64,000 nucleotides of DNA from Variovorax paradoxus (GCF_024734665.1 NZ_CP102931.1:866001-930000), one strand, 5' to 3'. Positions 1-8,525 are shown, counted from the stretch's first letter. Notes: generated by a model from the sequence alone, not told the origin. Numbers and translations are program-made.

Positions 1-1258
1 GGCGGTCCACGTCGGGCGTGGCGATCTGCAGGTCGGCCACGGTGCGTTCGGCCAGCGCCTGGCACTGGCGCGCATCGAGCGCGCCGAAGCGCCCGCGCAG
101 GCGGCCGAGCACGGCCGTGACGATGTTGTCGCGGATCGGCTTGTCGAGAAAGAGGCCTTCGCTGAGCCGGTCTTCGGGCACATAGCCGATGCCCTGGCGG
201 ATGCCGTCGGCCGGTGTCTTCAGCGTGATTTCCTTCGCTGCGAGCGAGATGCGGCCGCGGTCTGCGGCTTGCACGCCCGCGAGCGCCATCGCCAGCTCGT
301 TGCGCCCCGAGTCGAGCAGCCCGGTGATGCCCAGGATCTCGCCCTTGTGCAGCGTGAAGCCCACGTCGCTGAACTGCGTGCCGCGGCCCAGCGCTTCGAC
401 CTTCAGCAGCGCGTCGCCGTCATGCGAGCGGTGGCGATAGCGGGCGCCGTCGAGCTGCTTGCCGGTCATCCAGTGCGCGAGCTCGGCCTTGGTGAAACCC
501 TTGATCGGCCCCTGCGCGACCTTGGTGCCGTCGCGGAACACGATGGCCTGGCCGCCCATGGCCATGCACTCGTCGAGCTTGTGGCTCACGAACAGCACCG
601 CCACGCCCTGCGCGCGCAGCGCCTCGACCACGTGCACGAGGTTGTCCACTTCCTTCTGCGTGAGCGAGGTGGTGGGCTCGTCCATGATGACCATGCGCGC
701 GCGCGTGGCCACGGCGCGCGCGATCGCCACCAACTGGCGCGTGGCAATGGGCAGTTCGTCGACGCGGCGCGCCAGGAAGGCGGCGTCGGTCGGCAGCTTC
801 ACCGTCTCCAGCGCACGTACGGCCGTGGCCGCGACCGCCTTGCCGTCGAAACGCCGCGCCAGCTTGCCGCCGGTGCTCACCAGCTGCTCGCTGAGCGCGA
901 CGTTTTCGGCCACGCTCATGTTCGGCAGCAGGGACAGGTCCTGGTAGACCGTCTCGATGCCGAGCGTAAGCGCCTGAAGCGGCGACAGCGCATCGTGCGG
1001 CCTGCCGTCGATCACGATGCGGCCCTGGCTCGGCGGCTGCGCGCCCGAGATGATCTTGATCAGCGTGCTCTTGCCGCAGCCGTTCTCGCCGAGCAGGTGG
1101 TAGATCTCGCCGGCCTCGATCGTCAGGTCGATGCCGCGCAGAGCGTGCACGCCCGCGAAGCGCTTGTGCACGTCCTGCACCTCAAGAAAGACGCGGCGCC
1201 CCGCCGGCGTGGCCGGGGCGTGCGTGGCCTGCATGGAGGGCGCTGCTGCAAGGGTCAT
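1..1258 (-). CDS. Sugar ABC transporter ATP-binding protein, partial at the left edge
   Basis: This is the ATPase of a ribose/autoinducer-2-type sugar importer (RbsA/LsrA-like, two fused nucleotide-binding domains), acting on the cytoplasmic face of the membrane. The reading frame is open from an ATG at 1258 to the window edge, about 419 residues, so roughly the last 80 to 100 residues are missing. The first domain has Walker A GENGCGKST at residues 57-65 and Walker B VIMDEPTT. The second begins near residue 270 with a degenerate P-loop (GITGLLDSGRNEL), as is usual in RbsA-type proteins. It follows the binding protein gene by 11 bp and is the last visible gene of that operon. A second permease may lie beyond the edge. 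Confidence 0.93.
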   Translation of the reverse strand, partial: MTLAAAPSMQATHAPATPAGRRVFLEVQDVHKRFAGVHALRGIDLTIEAGEIYHLLGENGCGKSTLIKIISGAQPPSQGRIVIDGRPHDALSPLQALTLGIETVYQDLSLLPNMSVAENVALSEQLVSTGGKLARRFDGKAVAATAVRALETVKLPTDAAFLARRVDELPIATRQLVAIARAVATRARMVIMDEPTTSLTQKEVDNLVHVVEALRAQGVAVLFVSHKLDECMAMGGQAIVFRDGTKVAQGPIKGFTKAELAHWMTGKQLDGARYRHRSHDGDALLKVEALGRGTQFSDVGFTLHKGEILGITGLLDSGRNELAMALAGVQAADRGRISLAAKEITLKTPADGIRQGIGYVPEDRLSEGLFLDKPIRDNIVTAVLGRLRGRFGALDARQCQALAERTVADLQIATPDVDR

Positions 1259-1269
1259 GGTTCGCAGGC

Positions 1270-2274
1270 TCAGAAGGCGTACTTCTTGTAGTTCTGCTTG
1301 TCGACCTCGACCCAGGCCTGGCCCGTGACGACGATGCCGACGCCCGGCCCCTTCTTGACCGAGACCTTGTTGTAGCCCGGCACGCCCATGTCGGTGCCGT
1401 CGGTGATGGTCTTGCCGTCGATCAGCATCTTGGCTGCCTTGTTCATGACGAGGCCGGCGTCCTTCGGGTCCCAGAAGGCAATGCCGCCGACCGCGCCCGA
1501 CTCGAGGAACTTGGCCGCTTCGCTGGGCAGGCCCGTGCCGAACACGCAGACCTTGCCCTGCAGGCCGGCTTCTTCCACCGCGCGGCCGATGCCCAGCACG
1601 TCGAGCGACGACGAGCCCTGGAAGCCCTTCAGGTCGGGGTGCTTGCGCAGCATTTCCTTGGCCTTGCCGTAGGCCTTCTCGGCGTCGTTGAGCGATTCGT
1701 TCTTGGCATCGACCAGCGTCATCTTGGGGTACTTCTTCGCGTTCGAGGCGCCGCCGTCGGCCCACTGCACCTGCGACTGGCTGCCCAGCGAACCCACCAG
1801 CGAGGTCCACTTGCCCTGCTGGCCCATGCAGGCCGCCAGGCGCTCGTTGATGCGCGCGCCGTAGGCCGTGTTGTCGAAGGCCTCGATGTCGACCATGGTG
1901 TTCTTCTGGTTGTCGGCCTCGTGCGTCACGACCTTGATGCCGCGCTCCATTGCGCGCTTGAGCACCGGCTCCAGCGTGGGCGGGTCCATCGAGACCACGG
2001 CGATGGCGTCGACCTTCTTGGCCACCAGGTCTTCAACCAGGCGCTGCTGCTGCGCGGCGTCCGACTGGGCCGGGCCGATCTGGCGCGTGGTCACGCCCGG
2101 CGTGCTCGCGCCGAATTCCTTCACCCCCACTTCCATGCGGTTGAACCAGCTGATGCCGGTGATCTTGACCACGGTGACGATGTCTTGCGGCTTGCCCTGC
2201 GCGTGCAGCGCCGAGGCAAAGGCCACGGTGGTGAGGGCGAGTGCGGTGCAGGCGATCTTTGTTTTCTTCAGCAT
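1270..2274 (-). CDS. Periplasmic sugar-binding protein of the ABC importer
   Basis: A 334-residue solute-binding protein of the ribose/LsrB/RhaS class (periplasmic binding protein family 4). It should capture a sugar in the periplasm and deliver it to the permease at 2283-3335. The chosen ATG at 2274 gives a clear signal peptide (MLKKTKIACTALALTTV..., cleavage after ALHAQ) and is preceded by GGAG, which overlaps the stop codon of the permease gene; longer in-frame starts upstream lack both. The mature protein has the usual two-lobe pattern, with VVKITGISWFNRM at its start and QGSSSLDVLGIGRAVEE in the second lobe. The neighbouring kinase and aldolase suggest ribose or deoxyribose rather than AI-2, but the ligand cannot be read from the sequence. 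Confidence 0.92.
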   Translation of the reverse strand: MLKKTKIACTALALTTVAFASALHAQGKPQDIVTVVKITGISWFNRMEVGVKEFGASTPGVTTRQIGPAQSDAAQQQRLVEDLVAKKVDAIAVVSMDPPTLEPVLKRAMERGIKVVTHEADNQKNTMVDIEAFDNTAYGARINERLAACMGQQGKWTSLVGSLGSQSQVQWADGGASNAKKYPKMTLVDAKNESLNDAEKAYGKAKEMLRKHPDLKGFQGSSSLDVLGIGRAVEEAGLQGKVCVFGTGLPSEAAKFLESGAVGGIAFWDPKDAGLVMNKAAKMLIDGKTITDGTDMGVPGYNKVSVKKGPGVGIVVTGQAWVEVDKQNYKKYAF

Positions 2275-2282
2275 GTTGTCTC

Positions 2283-3335
2283 CTAGCCCTCGGGGTTTCT
2301 TTGCGTCGCGCCAGGAGGGAGCTGGTGCGGCGGTGCGCTGGTGCGCGAAGTGGAAAGAAAGACGCGCAGGTCCTGCAGGCCGAAGCGCCCGTAGGCCAGG
2401 AAGAACAGCAGCAGCAGGCCCCAGGCGCAGTCGCGGAAGAAGTTGGAAATGCCCAGCAGGTTGAAGGTGCTCGACAGCAGCTGCAGCGCCACTGCCGAGA
2501 AGAACAGGCACACCATGCGCCCGTAGCCGCCCTGCGGACGCACGCCCGCCATCACCGTGATGAGGATGGCGATCAGCAGGTAGGAGTTGCCGTAGTCCGA
2601 CTTCACGCTCGCGGTGCGCGCGGCGATGATCACGCCGGCCACGGCCGCGAGGAATCCGCACAGCGCGTAGGTCGCGATCAGCATGCGGGCCTGCGAGATG
2701 CCGGCGTAGCGCGCCGCCTTGGCATTGGTGCCGAGCAGGAACAGGCGGATGCCGAAGGGGCTTTGCCGCAGCAGCCAGCCGACGGCCAGCAGCATCACGA
2801 GGAAGATCACGAACGGAATCGGCACGCCCAGCACCATCTCGTTGCCGATGGCCGAGAGCGCCTCGGCATCGCCCACGCGCAGGCTGGAGCCACCCGTGAG
2901 CACCACGGCCAGGCCGGTGTAGAGCAGCTGCGTGCCCAACGTGCAGAGGATGGGCGTGAGGCCCGCCTTCGCGATCAGCACGCCGTTGAGGAGGCCGCCG
3001 GCCAGGCCCACCGCCAGTGCGATGGCGGCGAACCAGCCGGTGTAGAGCCAGGGCGACACATCGGGCGCGGCCAGCTGCGGCGCGAGGGTGGCAGCCACCA
3101 CGCCCGCCAGGTTGGCCAGCGCCACGCCCGACAGGTCGATGCCGCCGTTGCCCGAGATCATCGACAGCGCCACGCCCATGGCCAACAGGCCGAGCTCGGG
3201 CAGTTGGCCACCCATGGACTGGAAGTTGTAGACGTCGAGAAAGTCCCCTTTGGACAGCACCGTCGCCACCACGAGGATGAGGACGTTGATGCCGACCAGG
3301 AAGTTGAGTTCGCGGTCTGAAAACTTGAGTTTCAT
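2283..3335 (-). CDS. Sugar ABC transporter permease (RbsC/LsrC/LsrD family)
   Basis: A 350-residue inner-membrane permease of the ribose-type importer family, with about eight to ten hydrophobic segments and the family region around GNGGIDLSGVALANLAGVVAA. The ATG at 3335 gives MKLKFSDRELNFLVGIN, a normal cytoplasmic N-terminus; an in-frame start at 3416 would add a non-hydrophobic tail that reads into the neighbouring gene. It follows the ribokinase-family gene by 13 bp and precedes the binding protein by 8 bp. Only one permease gene is visible. The importer is therefore either a homodimer or has a partner gene left of the window. Confidence 0.92.
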   Translation of the reverse strand: MKLKFSDRELNFLVGINVLILVVATVLSKGDFLDVYNFQSMGGQLPELGLLAMGVALSMISGNGGIDLSGVALANLAGVVAATLAPQLAAPDVSPWLYTGWFAAIALAVGLAGGLLNGVLIAKAGLTPILCTLGTQLLYTGLAVVLTGGSSLRVGDAEALSAIGNEMVLGVPIPFVIFLVMLLAVGWLLRQSPFGIRLFLLGTNAKAARYAGISQARMLIATYALCGFLAAVAGVIIAARTASVKSDYGNSYLLIAILITVMAGVRPQGGYGRMVCLFFSAVALQLLSSTFNLLGISNFFRDCAWGLLLLFFLAYGRFGLQDLRVFLSTSRTSAPPHQLPPGATQRNPEG

Positions 3336-3348
3336 GGGCGGGGTCCTG

Positions 3349-4293
3349 TCAGGCGACGCGGGCCAGTAGCGCATCGACTTCGGCACGCGTTGGCATCGAG
3401 GGCGCCGTGCCGGCACGCGTCACCGAGATGGCGGCCACGGCCGCGCCGAAGCGCGCCGCCTCGCGGGCGGTGGCGCCCTCAGCCAGCGCGGCCGCAAAGC
3501 CGCCGTTGAAGGCGTCGCCCGCGCCGGTGGTTTCCTTCACTGTGCCGGCGCGGAACACCGGGATGTGCTCGGAGCCGCTGGCGCTGTGCAGCAGGGCACC
3601 CTTGTCGCCGAGCGTGATGAGCGCGCAGCCCACGCCCTTGGCGAGGAAGAAGTCGCCCGCGCGGCGCGCGTCCTCGATGGTTTCGACGGGCATGCCGCTC
3701 AGGGCTGCGGCTTCGTGCTCGTTGGGCGTGATGTAGTCGCACAGCGCGTAGAGCGCGTCGTCGAAGGGCAGGGCGGGCGCGGGGTTGAACACGGTGAGCG
3801 TGCCGGCTTCACGCGCAATCTCCAGCCCGCGGCGCGCGGCGGCGGCCGGCTGCTCGAGCTGGGTGACGAACACGCGTGCGCCGCGGATCGCATCGGCTGC
3901 CGCATCGACATCGGCGGCATCGATCAGCATCGCGGCGCCTGGCACCACGATGATGGCGTTGTCGCCGGTGACTTCGTGCACGTAGATGAATGCCGCGCCG
4001 GTCGGCTGCGCCGTCACTTGCGGCGCACGCGGCGTGATGCCTTCGCGCGACCACAGGGCGAGCGCGTCGTTGCCGAAGGCGTCCTGCCCCAGCTTGGAGA
4101 TGAACGTGACCCCGGCGCCTGCGCGTGCGGCCGCCACGGCCTGGTTCGATCCCTTGCCGCCCGGGCCCATTGCGAAGCCAGAGCCGGCGATGGTCTGGCC
4201 CACGCCCGGAAGGCTGGACGCGCGAAACGCGAGGTCGGCAACGAAGATGCCGAGCACGGCCACGCCGTGCTGCCTGGAAGTGATGACGGTCAT
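3349..4293 (-). CDS. rbsK: Ribokinase-family (PfkB) sugar kinase
   Basis: A 314-residue cytosolic PfkB-family kinase that phosphorylates a pentose with ATP, typically ribose to ribose-5-phosphate or deoxyribose to deoxyribose-5-phosphate. The substrate glycine pair region GPGGKGSNQA lies at residues 44-52. The ATP-site signature TTGAGDAFNGG lies at 255-265, with the catalytic base D260. Length is normal for RbsK. The ATG at 4293 follows the mutarotase stop codon by 4 bp. Its co-occurrence with deoxyribose-phosphate aldolase makes deoxyribose a reasonable alternative substrate (DeoK-like role), which the sequence alone cannot settle. Confidence 0.9.
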   Translation of the reverse strand: MTVITSRQHGVAVLGIFVADLAFRASSLPGVGQTIAGSGFAMGPGGKGSNQAVAAARAGAGVTFISKLGQDAFGNDALALWSREGITPRAPQVTAQPTGAAFIYVHEVTGDNAIIVVPGAAMLIDAADVDAAADAIRGARVFVTQLEQPAAAARRGLEIAREAGTLTVFNPAPALPFDDALYALCDYITPNEHEAAALSGMPVETIEDARRAGDFFLAKGVGCALITLGDKGALLHSASGSEHIPVFRAGTVKETTGAGDAFNGGFAAALAEGATAREAARFGAAVAAISVTRAGTAPSMPTRAEVDALLARVA

Positions 4294-4297
4294 GGGG

Positions 4298-4750
4298 TCA
4301 GGCCTGCGGCGCGAGCACGCCTTTTTTGAAGATGAAGCAGCCGTAGAAGCGGCGCTCGCCGGTGGCGACAACGCAGTAGGCGCGGCGCGCGGCTTCGTAG
4401 AAGGCGAAGCGTTCGATGGAGCCCAGCGGACGCGAACGCCCCTCGGCCGCATCGATCTCGCGCTGCATTTCTTGCTGCACCGGCGGGATCTCGTGTGGCT
4501 GACCCATGATTTCCATGCGGCGCGCCGGATCGTCCACGGCCTCGTCGAGCGGCAGCACCGACAGGATGGCGCGCGCCGCCTCGGTGGTGCCCACGCCGTC
4601 GATGCGCAGCAGCCGGCCCAGCGTGGTCTGGCGCGCCACCGAGTCGGCCGGAAAGTTGGCATCGCACAGCACCAGTTCGTCGCCGTGGCCCATGGCGCGC
4701 AGGGCGTATAGCACGTCGGCATTGAGCAGCGGATGGATGGACTTCAGCAT
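4298..4750 (-). CDS. RbsD/FucU-family sugar mutarotase
   Basis: A 150-residue member of the RbsD/FucU family, which interconverts cyclic anomers or ring forms of a sugar so that it can be phosphorylated. The family opening is present (MLKSIHPLL... then RAMGHGDELVLCDANFP, residues 18-34), with His22 and Asp30 at the active-site positions, and the C-terminus ends FYGCFIFKKGVL as in FucU-type proteins. AGGAG lies 6 bases upstream of the ATG. It is the first gene of the kinase-transporter transcription unit and sits just downstream of a LacI-type operator at 4802-4823. It resembles FucU more than RbsD, but the neighbourhood argues for a pentose. Confidence 0.88.
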   Translation of the reverse strand: MLKSIHPLLNADVLYALRAMGHGDELVLCDANFPADSVARQTTLGRLLRIDGVGTTEAARAILSVLPLDEAVDDPARRMEIMGQPHEIPPVQQEMQREIDAAEGRSRPLGSIERFAFYEAARRAYCVVATGERRFYGCFIFKKGVLAPQA

Positions 4751-4801
4751 GCGGACTCCTGGCGATGGAACGGTTCGGTTGGCTGCGATCTTAGAGAAAG
4801 A

Positions 4802-4823
4802 AAACGTTTGCGCAAACGTTTGC
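4802..4823. promoter_or_regulatory. LacI/RbsR-type operator upstream of the mutarotase-kinase-transporter operon
   Basis: Bases 4802-4821 form a perfect 20-bp palindrome, AAACGTTTGCGCAAACGTTT. The overlapping 12-mer GCAAACGTTTGC (4812-4823) is itself a palindrome with the CG centre typical of LacI-family operators (PurR, RbsR). It lies 52 bp upstream of the gene at 4750. On the minus strand a weak -10-like TAAGAT sits about 10 bp downstream of the palindrome, so bound repressor would cover the -35 region. No LacI-family gene is present in this window. Confidence 0.75.
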
Positions 4824-4873
4824 TATTGAGGGATTTCCCTTGGTTTTTGACGCTTTGGCGGCACTGCCGACGC

Positions 4874-7282
4874 TCATTCGCCATAGGGAATCCAGATGTT
4901 CTTGACCTGCGTGGCATGGCGCAGGAACAGCGGGCCTTCGGCCGCCGCGCCGTCGTGCCAGTCGGTGGCCAGGCCGTGGTCGACCAGCGTGCGCTTGAGG
5001 TTGCCGATCGACAGCCGCTCGGCGGCGCGCGACAGCTCCTTCGCACCGAAGACCCACAGCGCATCGACGTCGTCGTGCTCGGCCAGCGTCTGCGCAAGGC
5101 CGGCGGCAGGGCCGGTCACGAGGTTGACCACGCCGGCCGGCAGGTCGGAGGTCTCGAGCACCTGGTAGAAGTCGGTCGCGATCAGCGGATGCTTCTCGCT
5201 CGGCACGATCACCGTGCGGTTGCCCATGGCCAGCAGCGGCGCGAGCAGGCTCACGAAGGACAAGAGCGGCGCTTCGTCGGGGCACACCACGCCGACCACG
5301 CCGATGGCCTCGACGGTGGCCAGTGCCACACCGCGCAGCGGCGGCACGTGCACCGTGCCCTCGTACTTGTCGGCCCATGCACCGTAGGCGAAGAGGCGGC
5401 TTACGGCGGCGTCGACTTCGGCCTGTGCGGCGCGTGCGGCCACGCCGGTCAGGCTTGTGAGGCGCGCAGCGAATTCGCCGGCGCGCGCTGAGAGGTTTTC
5501 GGCCAGGTAGTAGAGCGCCTGGGCACGGCGATGCGGCGTGGCGCTCGACCAGGCCGTGGCGGCGCGCGCGGCGGCCACGGCGTTGCGGATGTCCTTGCGG
5601 TTGCCGGTGCCCACCTCGCCGAGCCGCTGGCCGGTGGCGGAGAACACGGGGTGCGAGAGCTCGCCATCCGGGCGCACCTGCTTGCCGCCGATGAACAGCT
5701 TTGCAGTGCGGTCGATGGCCGGAAGCCCTGCGGCGACCGGTGCCTTGTCTGCCTCGTTCGCAGCTTGGGCAAATGCAGTTGCCGAACGCGGCTTGCGCTC
5801 GGCCCATGCGCGCGGCTTCAGGTATTCGTAGCAGCCCTCGCGTCCGCCTTCGCGGCCGTAGCCCGATTCGCGGTAGCCGCCGAAGCCCACGCCCGCGTCG
5901 AACAGATTGGTTGCGTTGACCCACACCACGCCGGCCTGCAGCTGCGGCGCGATACCCAGCGCAAGGCCGATGGTCTCGCTCCACACGCTGGCCGCGAGAC
6001 CGTAGCGCGTGTTGTTGGCCAGTGCCACGGCCTCGTCGGGCGTGCGGAAGGTCATGGTCACCAGCACCGGGCCGAAGATCTCTTCGGTCGCAACGGTGGA
6101 AGCAGGGTGCACACCCGTCAGCAACGTGGGCGGAAAGAAGCTGCCGCCCGCGGGCAGCACGCCCGGCGGCTGGTAGCAGACTGCGCCTTCGCGCACGCCG
6201 GTGGCCACCAGCGAACGCACGCGTTCGAGCTGCGAGGAGTCGATCAGGCTGCCGATGTCGATCGCCTTGTCCAGCGGCAGGCCCACGCGAAGGCTCTGCA
6301 TGCGGCGCTTGAGGCGTTCGATGAAGTCGGCCGCAATGCCTTCCTGCAGCAGCAGCCGCGAGCCGGCGCAGCACACCTGGCCCTGGTTGAACCAGATGGC
6401 GTCAACCACGCCTTCCACGGCGGCATCGATGTCGGCGTCGTCGAACACGATGAAGGGCGACTTGCCGCCCAGCTCCAGCGTGAGCGACTTGCCCGAGCCG
6501 GCGGTGGCTTCGCGGATCAGGCGGCCCACGTCGGTCGAGCCGGTGAAGGCGATCTTGTCGACGCCTTCGTGCGCCACTAGCGCCGCGCCCGTGGCACCGT
6601 CGCCGGTCACCACGTTCAGCACACCGGCGGGCAGGCCGGCCTGCGCCGCGAGTTCGGCGAACAGCAGGGCGCTCAGCGGCGTGAACTCCGCGGGCTTGAG
6701 CACCACCGTGTTGCCCAGCGCCAGCGCGGGCGCGATCTTCCAGGCCAGCATCAGCAGCGGGAAGTTCCAGGGAATGATCTGGCCGATCACGCCCAGCGGC
6801 ACCTGGTCGGCGAACTCGCGCTCCTGCAGCTGGGCCCAGCCGGCGTGGTGATAGAAGTGGCGCGCCACCAGCGGCACGTCGAGATCGCGGGTCTCGCGGA
6901 TCGGCTTGCCGTTGTCCAGCGCCTCGACCACCGCGAGCAGGCGCGCATGGCGCTGCACCATGCGCGCCAGGGCGTACAGATGCCGTGCACGGCCGTGGCC
7001 GCCGAGTGCCAGCCAGCCGGGCTGCGCGGCGCGCGCCGCGGCGACAGCGGCGTCCACGTCCTGCGCGGACCCCTGTGCGATGCCAGCGAGCCGCTGGCCG
7101 GTGGCTGGTTCGGCCGTGTCGAAATGCGGGCCGGCCGATGCGGGGGTGAAGTGCCCGCCGATGAAATGGCCGAAGCCCTCTGCATGGCGCGAGAGCCATT
7201 GGCGGGCGTCGGTGTCGCTCTCTGGCGCGGGGCCGTAGTCCATGGTGTCGAAATAGCGTGCGACGCTGCTGTTGCTGCTCAT
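4874..7282 (-). CDS. Two-domain aldehyde dehydrogenase, ALDH16-like
   Basis: An 802-residue NAD(P)-dependent aldehyde dehydrogenase built from two ALDH units, as in the ALDH16 family. The first unit (about 1-495) is complete: PWNFPLLM at 171-178, the general base in LELGG (E270), the nucleophile in GQVCC (C304) and the C-terminal GGYRESGYGREGG motif. After a linker (about 495-525) a second unit starts but contains only the cofactor-fold portion. It has no equivalent of E270 or C304 and ends about 280 residues later. It begins 4 bp after deoC, so it probably oxidises the acetaldehyde released by the aldolase. The second unit is probably structural, as known for ALDH16 proteins. Confidence 0.9.
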   Translation of the reverse strand: MSSNSSVARYFDTMDYGPAPESDTDARQWLSRHAEGFGHFIGGHFTPASAGPHFDTAEPATGQRLAGIAQGSAQDVDAAVAAARAAQPGWLALGGHGRARHLYALARMVQRHARLLAVVEALDNGKPIRETRDLDVPLVARHFYHHAGWAQLQEREFADQVPLGVIGQIIPWNFPLLMLAWKIAPALALGNTVVLKPAEFTPLSALLFAELAAQAGLPAGVLNVVTGDGATGAALVAHEGVDKIAFTGSTDVGRLIREATAGSGKSLTLELGGKSPFIVFDDADIDAAVEGVVDAIWFNQGQVCCAGSRLLLQEGIAADFIERLKRRMQSLRVGLPLDKAIDIGSLIDSSQLERVRSLVATGVREGAVCYQPPGVLPAGGSFFPPTLLTGVHPASTVATEEIFGPVLVTMTFRTPDEAVALANNTRYGLAASVWSETIGLALGIAPQLQAGVVWVNATNLFDAGVGFGGYRESGYGREGGREGCYEYLKPRAWAERKPRSATAFAQAANEADKAPVAAGLPAIDRTAKLFIGGKQVRPDGELSHPVFSATGQRLGEVGTGNRKDIRNAVAAARAATAWSSATPHRRAQALYYLAENLSARAGEFAARLTSLTGVAARAAQAEVDAAVSRLFAYGAWADKYEGTVHVPPLRGVALATVEAIGVVGVVCPDEAPLLSFVSLLAPLLAMGNRTVIVPSEKHPLIATDFYQVLETSDLPAGVVNLVTGPAAGLAQTLAEHDDVDALWVFGAKELSRAAERLSIGNLKRTLVDHGLATDWHDGAAAEGPLFLRHATQVKNIWIPYGE

Positions 7283-7286
7283 CGGG

Positions 7287-8357
7287 TCATCCGATCGGGT
7301 GGCGGTGGAAGGCCGAGTAGCGGCCCGTGACGTGGTGTTCCAGCTGGCGCTCGATGTCGGCCAGCAGGGTGGAGGCGCCGATGCGGAACAGGTCGGGCTC
7401 GAGCCAGGCGCGGCCCAGCTCTTCCTTCATGAGCACCTGGTAGTCGAGCGCGGTCTTGGCGGTGGAGACACCGCCGGCGGGCTTGTAGCCCACGCGAAAA
7501 CCCGTGCGGGCTTCGTACTCGCGGATCATGCGCAGCATCACCAGCGTGACCAGCGGCGTGGCGTTCACGCCTTCCTTGCCGGTGGAGGTCTTGATGAAAT
7601 CGGCGCCGGCCATCATGCAGACCATCGAGGCCTTGGCGACGTTGCGCAGCGTCTTGAGTTCGCCGGTCGCGAGGATGGCCTTCACGTGCGCATCGCCCGC
7701 TGCCAGGCGAAAGTCGCGCATCTCGTCGTAGAGCTTTTGCCACTGCCCGGTGAGCACGTGTTCGCGCGTGATGACGATGTCGATCTCGGCCGCGCCGTCG
7801 CGCACCGAAGCTTCGATCTCCTTGAGCTTGAGCTCGTGCGGAATCAGCCCCGCCGGAAAGCCCGTGGACACCGCCGCCACCGGAATGCCGGTGCCCGCGA
7901 GCGCATCCACGGCCGTGGCCACGAAGCGGTGATAGACGCAGACCGCGCCGGTGTGCAGCGTGCGATCTGCAAAGCCCAGCGCGGCCAGCAGGTCGGGGCG
8001 CACGGGGGCCACGGCCTTGGCGCACAGCCTGCGCACGCGCTCGGCCGTGTCGTCGCCGTTGAGCGTGGTCAGGTCGATGCAGGTGATGGCCTTGAGCAGC
8101 CAGCCGGCCTGTGCATCTTTCTTGACCGAGCGGCGACCGGGCAGCGTGGCCACGCGGCGTTCGGCGGCCGAGAGGTTGACGCGGATGTTGTCGAACCAGC
8201 CGGCGTCGAAGGGTTGCGCGGTGTTGCGTGCGATGGGGTGTGGCTTTTTGTCGTGCGTCGTCGCGGTGGCAGCGGCTGGAGGCGACGCAGTCGCGGCGGC
8301 CGGAATGGGGCGCGAGCGCACCGCGCCGCTGGCGCGAACGAGGGAAGTGGAAGTCAT
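7287..8357 (-). CDS. deoC: Deoxyribose-phosphate aldolase, long eukaryote-like form
   Basis: A 356-residue class I aldolase that splits 2-deoxyribose-5-phosphate into acetaldehyde and glyceraldehyde-3-phosphate in the cytosol. The Schiff-base lysine is K256 in GADFIKTSTGK; EIDIV (D193) and the phosphate-binding GYKPAGG follow the family pattern. It is about 100 residues longer than E. coli DeoC. The middle (ITCIDLTTLNGDD) and end (HHVTGRYSAFHRHP) closely match the animal DERA pattern as I recall it, so it belongs to the long subfamily. The first 45 residues are low-complexity Ala/Pro-rich and may be dispensable or may reflect a start chosen too early. It is first in a two-gene unit with the aldehyde dehydrogenase, under the DeoR-type operators at 8475-8525. 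Confidence 0.92.
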   Translation of the reverse strand: MTSTSLVRASGAVRSRPIPAAATASPPAAATATTHDKKPHPIARNTAQPFDAGWFDNIRVNLSAAERRVATLPGRRSVKKDAQAGWLLKAITCIDLTTLNGDDTAERVRRLCAKAVAPVRPDLLAALGFADRTLHTGAVCVYHRFVATAVDALAGTGIPVAAVSTGFPAGLIPHELKLKEIEASVRDGAAEIDIVITREHVLTGQWQKLYDEMRDFRLAAGDAHVKAILATGELKTLRNVAKASMVCMMAGADFIKTSTGKEGVNATPLVTLVMLRMIREYEARTGFRVGYKPAGGVSTAKTALDYQVLMKEELGRAWLEPDLFRIGASTLLADIERQLEHHVTGRYSAFHRHPIG

Positions 8358-8474
8358 GGAGTGAAGGGCGCCGGGGCGCGCAGGCGCCGCGTGAGCGGCA
8401 GGCAGGCAAGGGGCATGTCTTTGTCTCCGATCGTTGTGCAGGCCGCCGTGCAGGGCCGGTGGCGCATTGGCGTG

Positions 8475-8494
8475 AATGTTATTTCAATAACATT
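8475..8494. promoter_or_regulatory. DeoR-type operator, copy 1
   Basis: AATGTTATT and AATAACATT form a perfect 9-bp inverted repeat separated by TC. The 16-bp core TGTTATTTCAATAACA has the same layout as the E. coli DeoR operator (TGTTA...TAACA). It lies about 118 bp upstream of deoC and upstream of the divergent DeoR-family gene, so that regulator is the natural candidate to bind it. Confidence 0.7.
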
Positions 8495-8505
8495 TATCTG
8501 TGCAA

Positions 8506-8525
8506 GATGTTTTTTAAATAACATT
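8506..8525. promoter_or_regulatory. DeoR-type operator, copy 2 (one degenerate half)
   Basis: The right half AATAACATT (8517-8525) is identical to that of copy 1. The left half GATGTTTTT (8506-8514) matches AATGTTATT at 7 of 9 positions, with a 2-bp spacer. The two copies are 31 bp apart centre to centre, close to three helical turns, so bound regulators would sit on the same face of the DNA. The site flanks the start of the inverted-repeat element at 8540. Confidence 0.65.

Noticed and set aside
2275..2661. A longer start for the sugar-binding protein
   Set aside because: The extension overlaps the permease gene in another frame and hides the signal peptide that begins at 2274.
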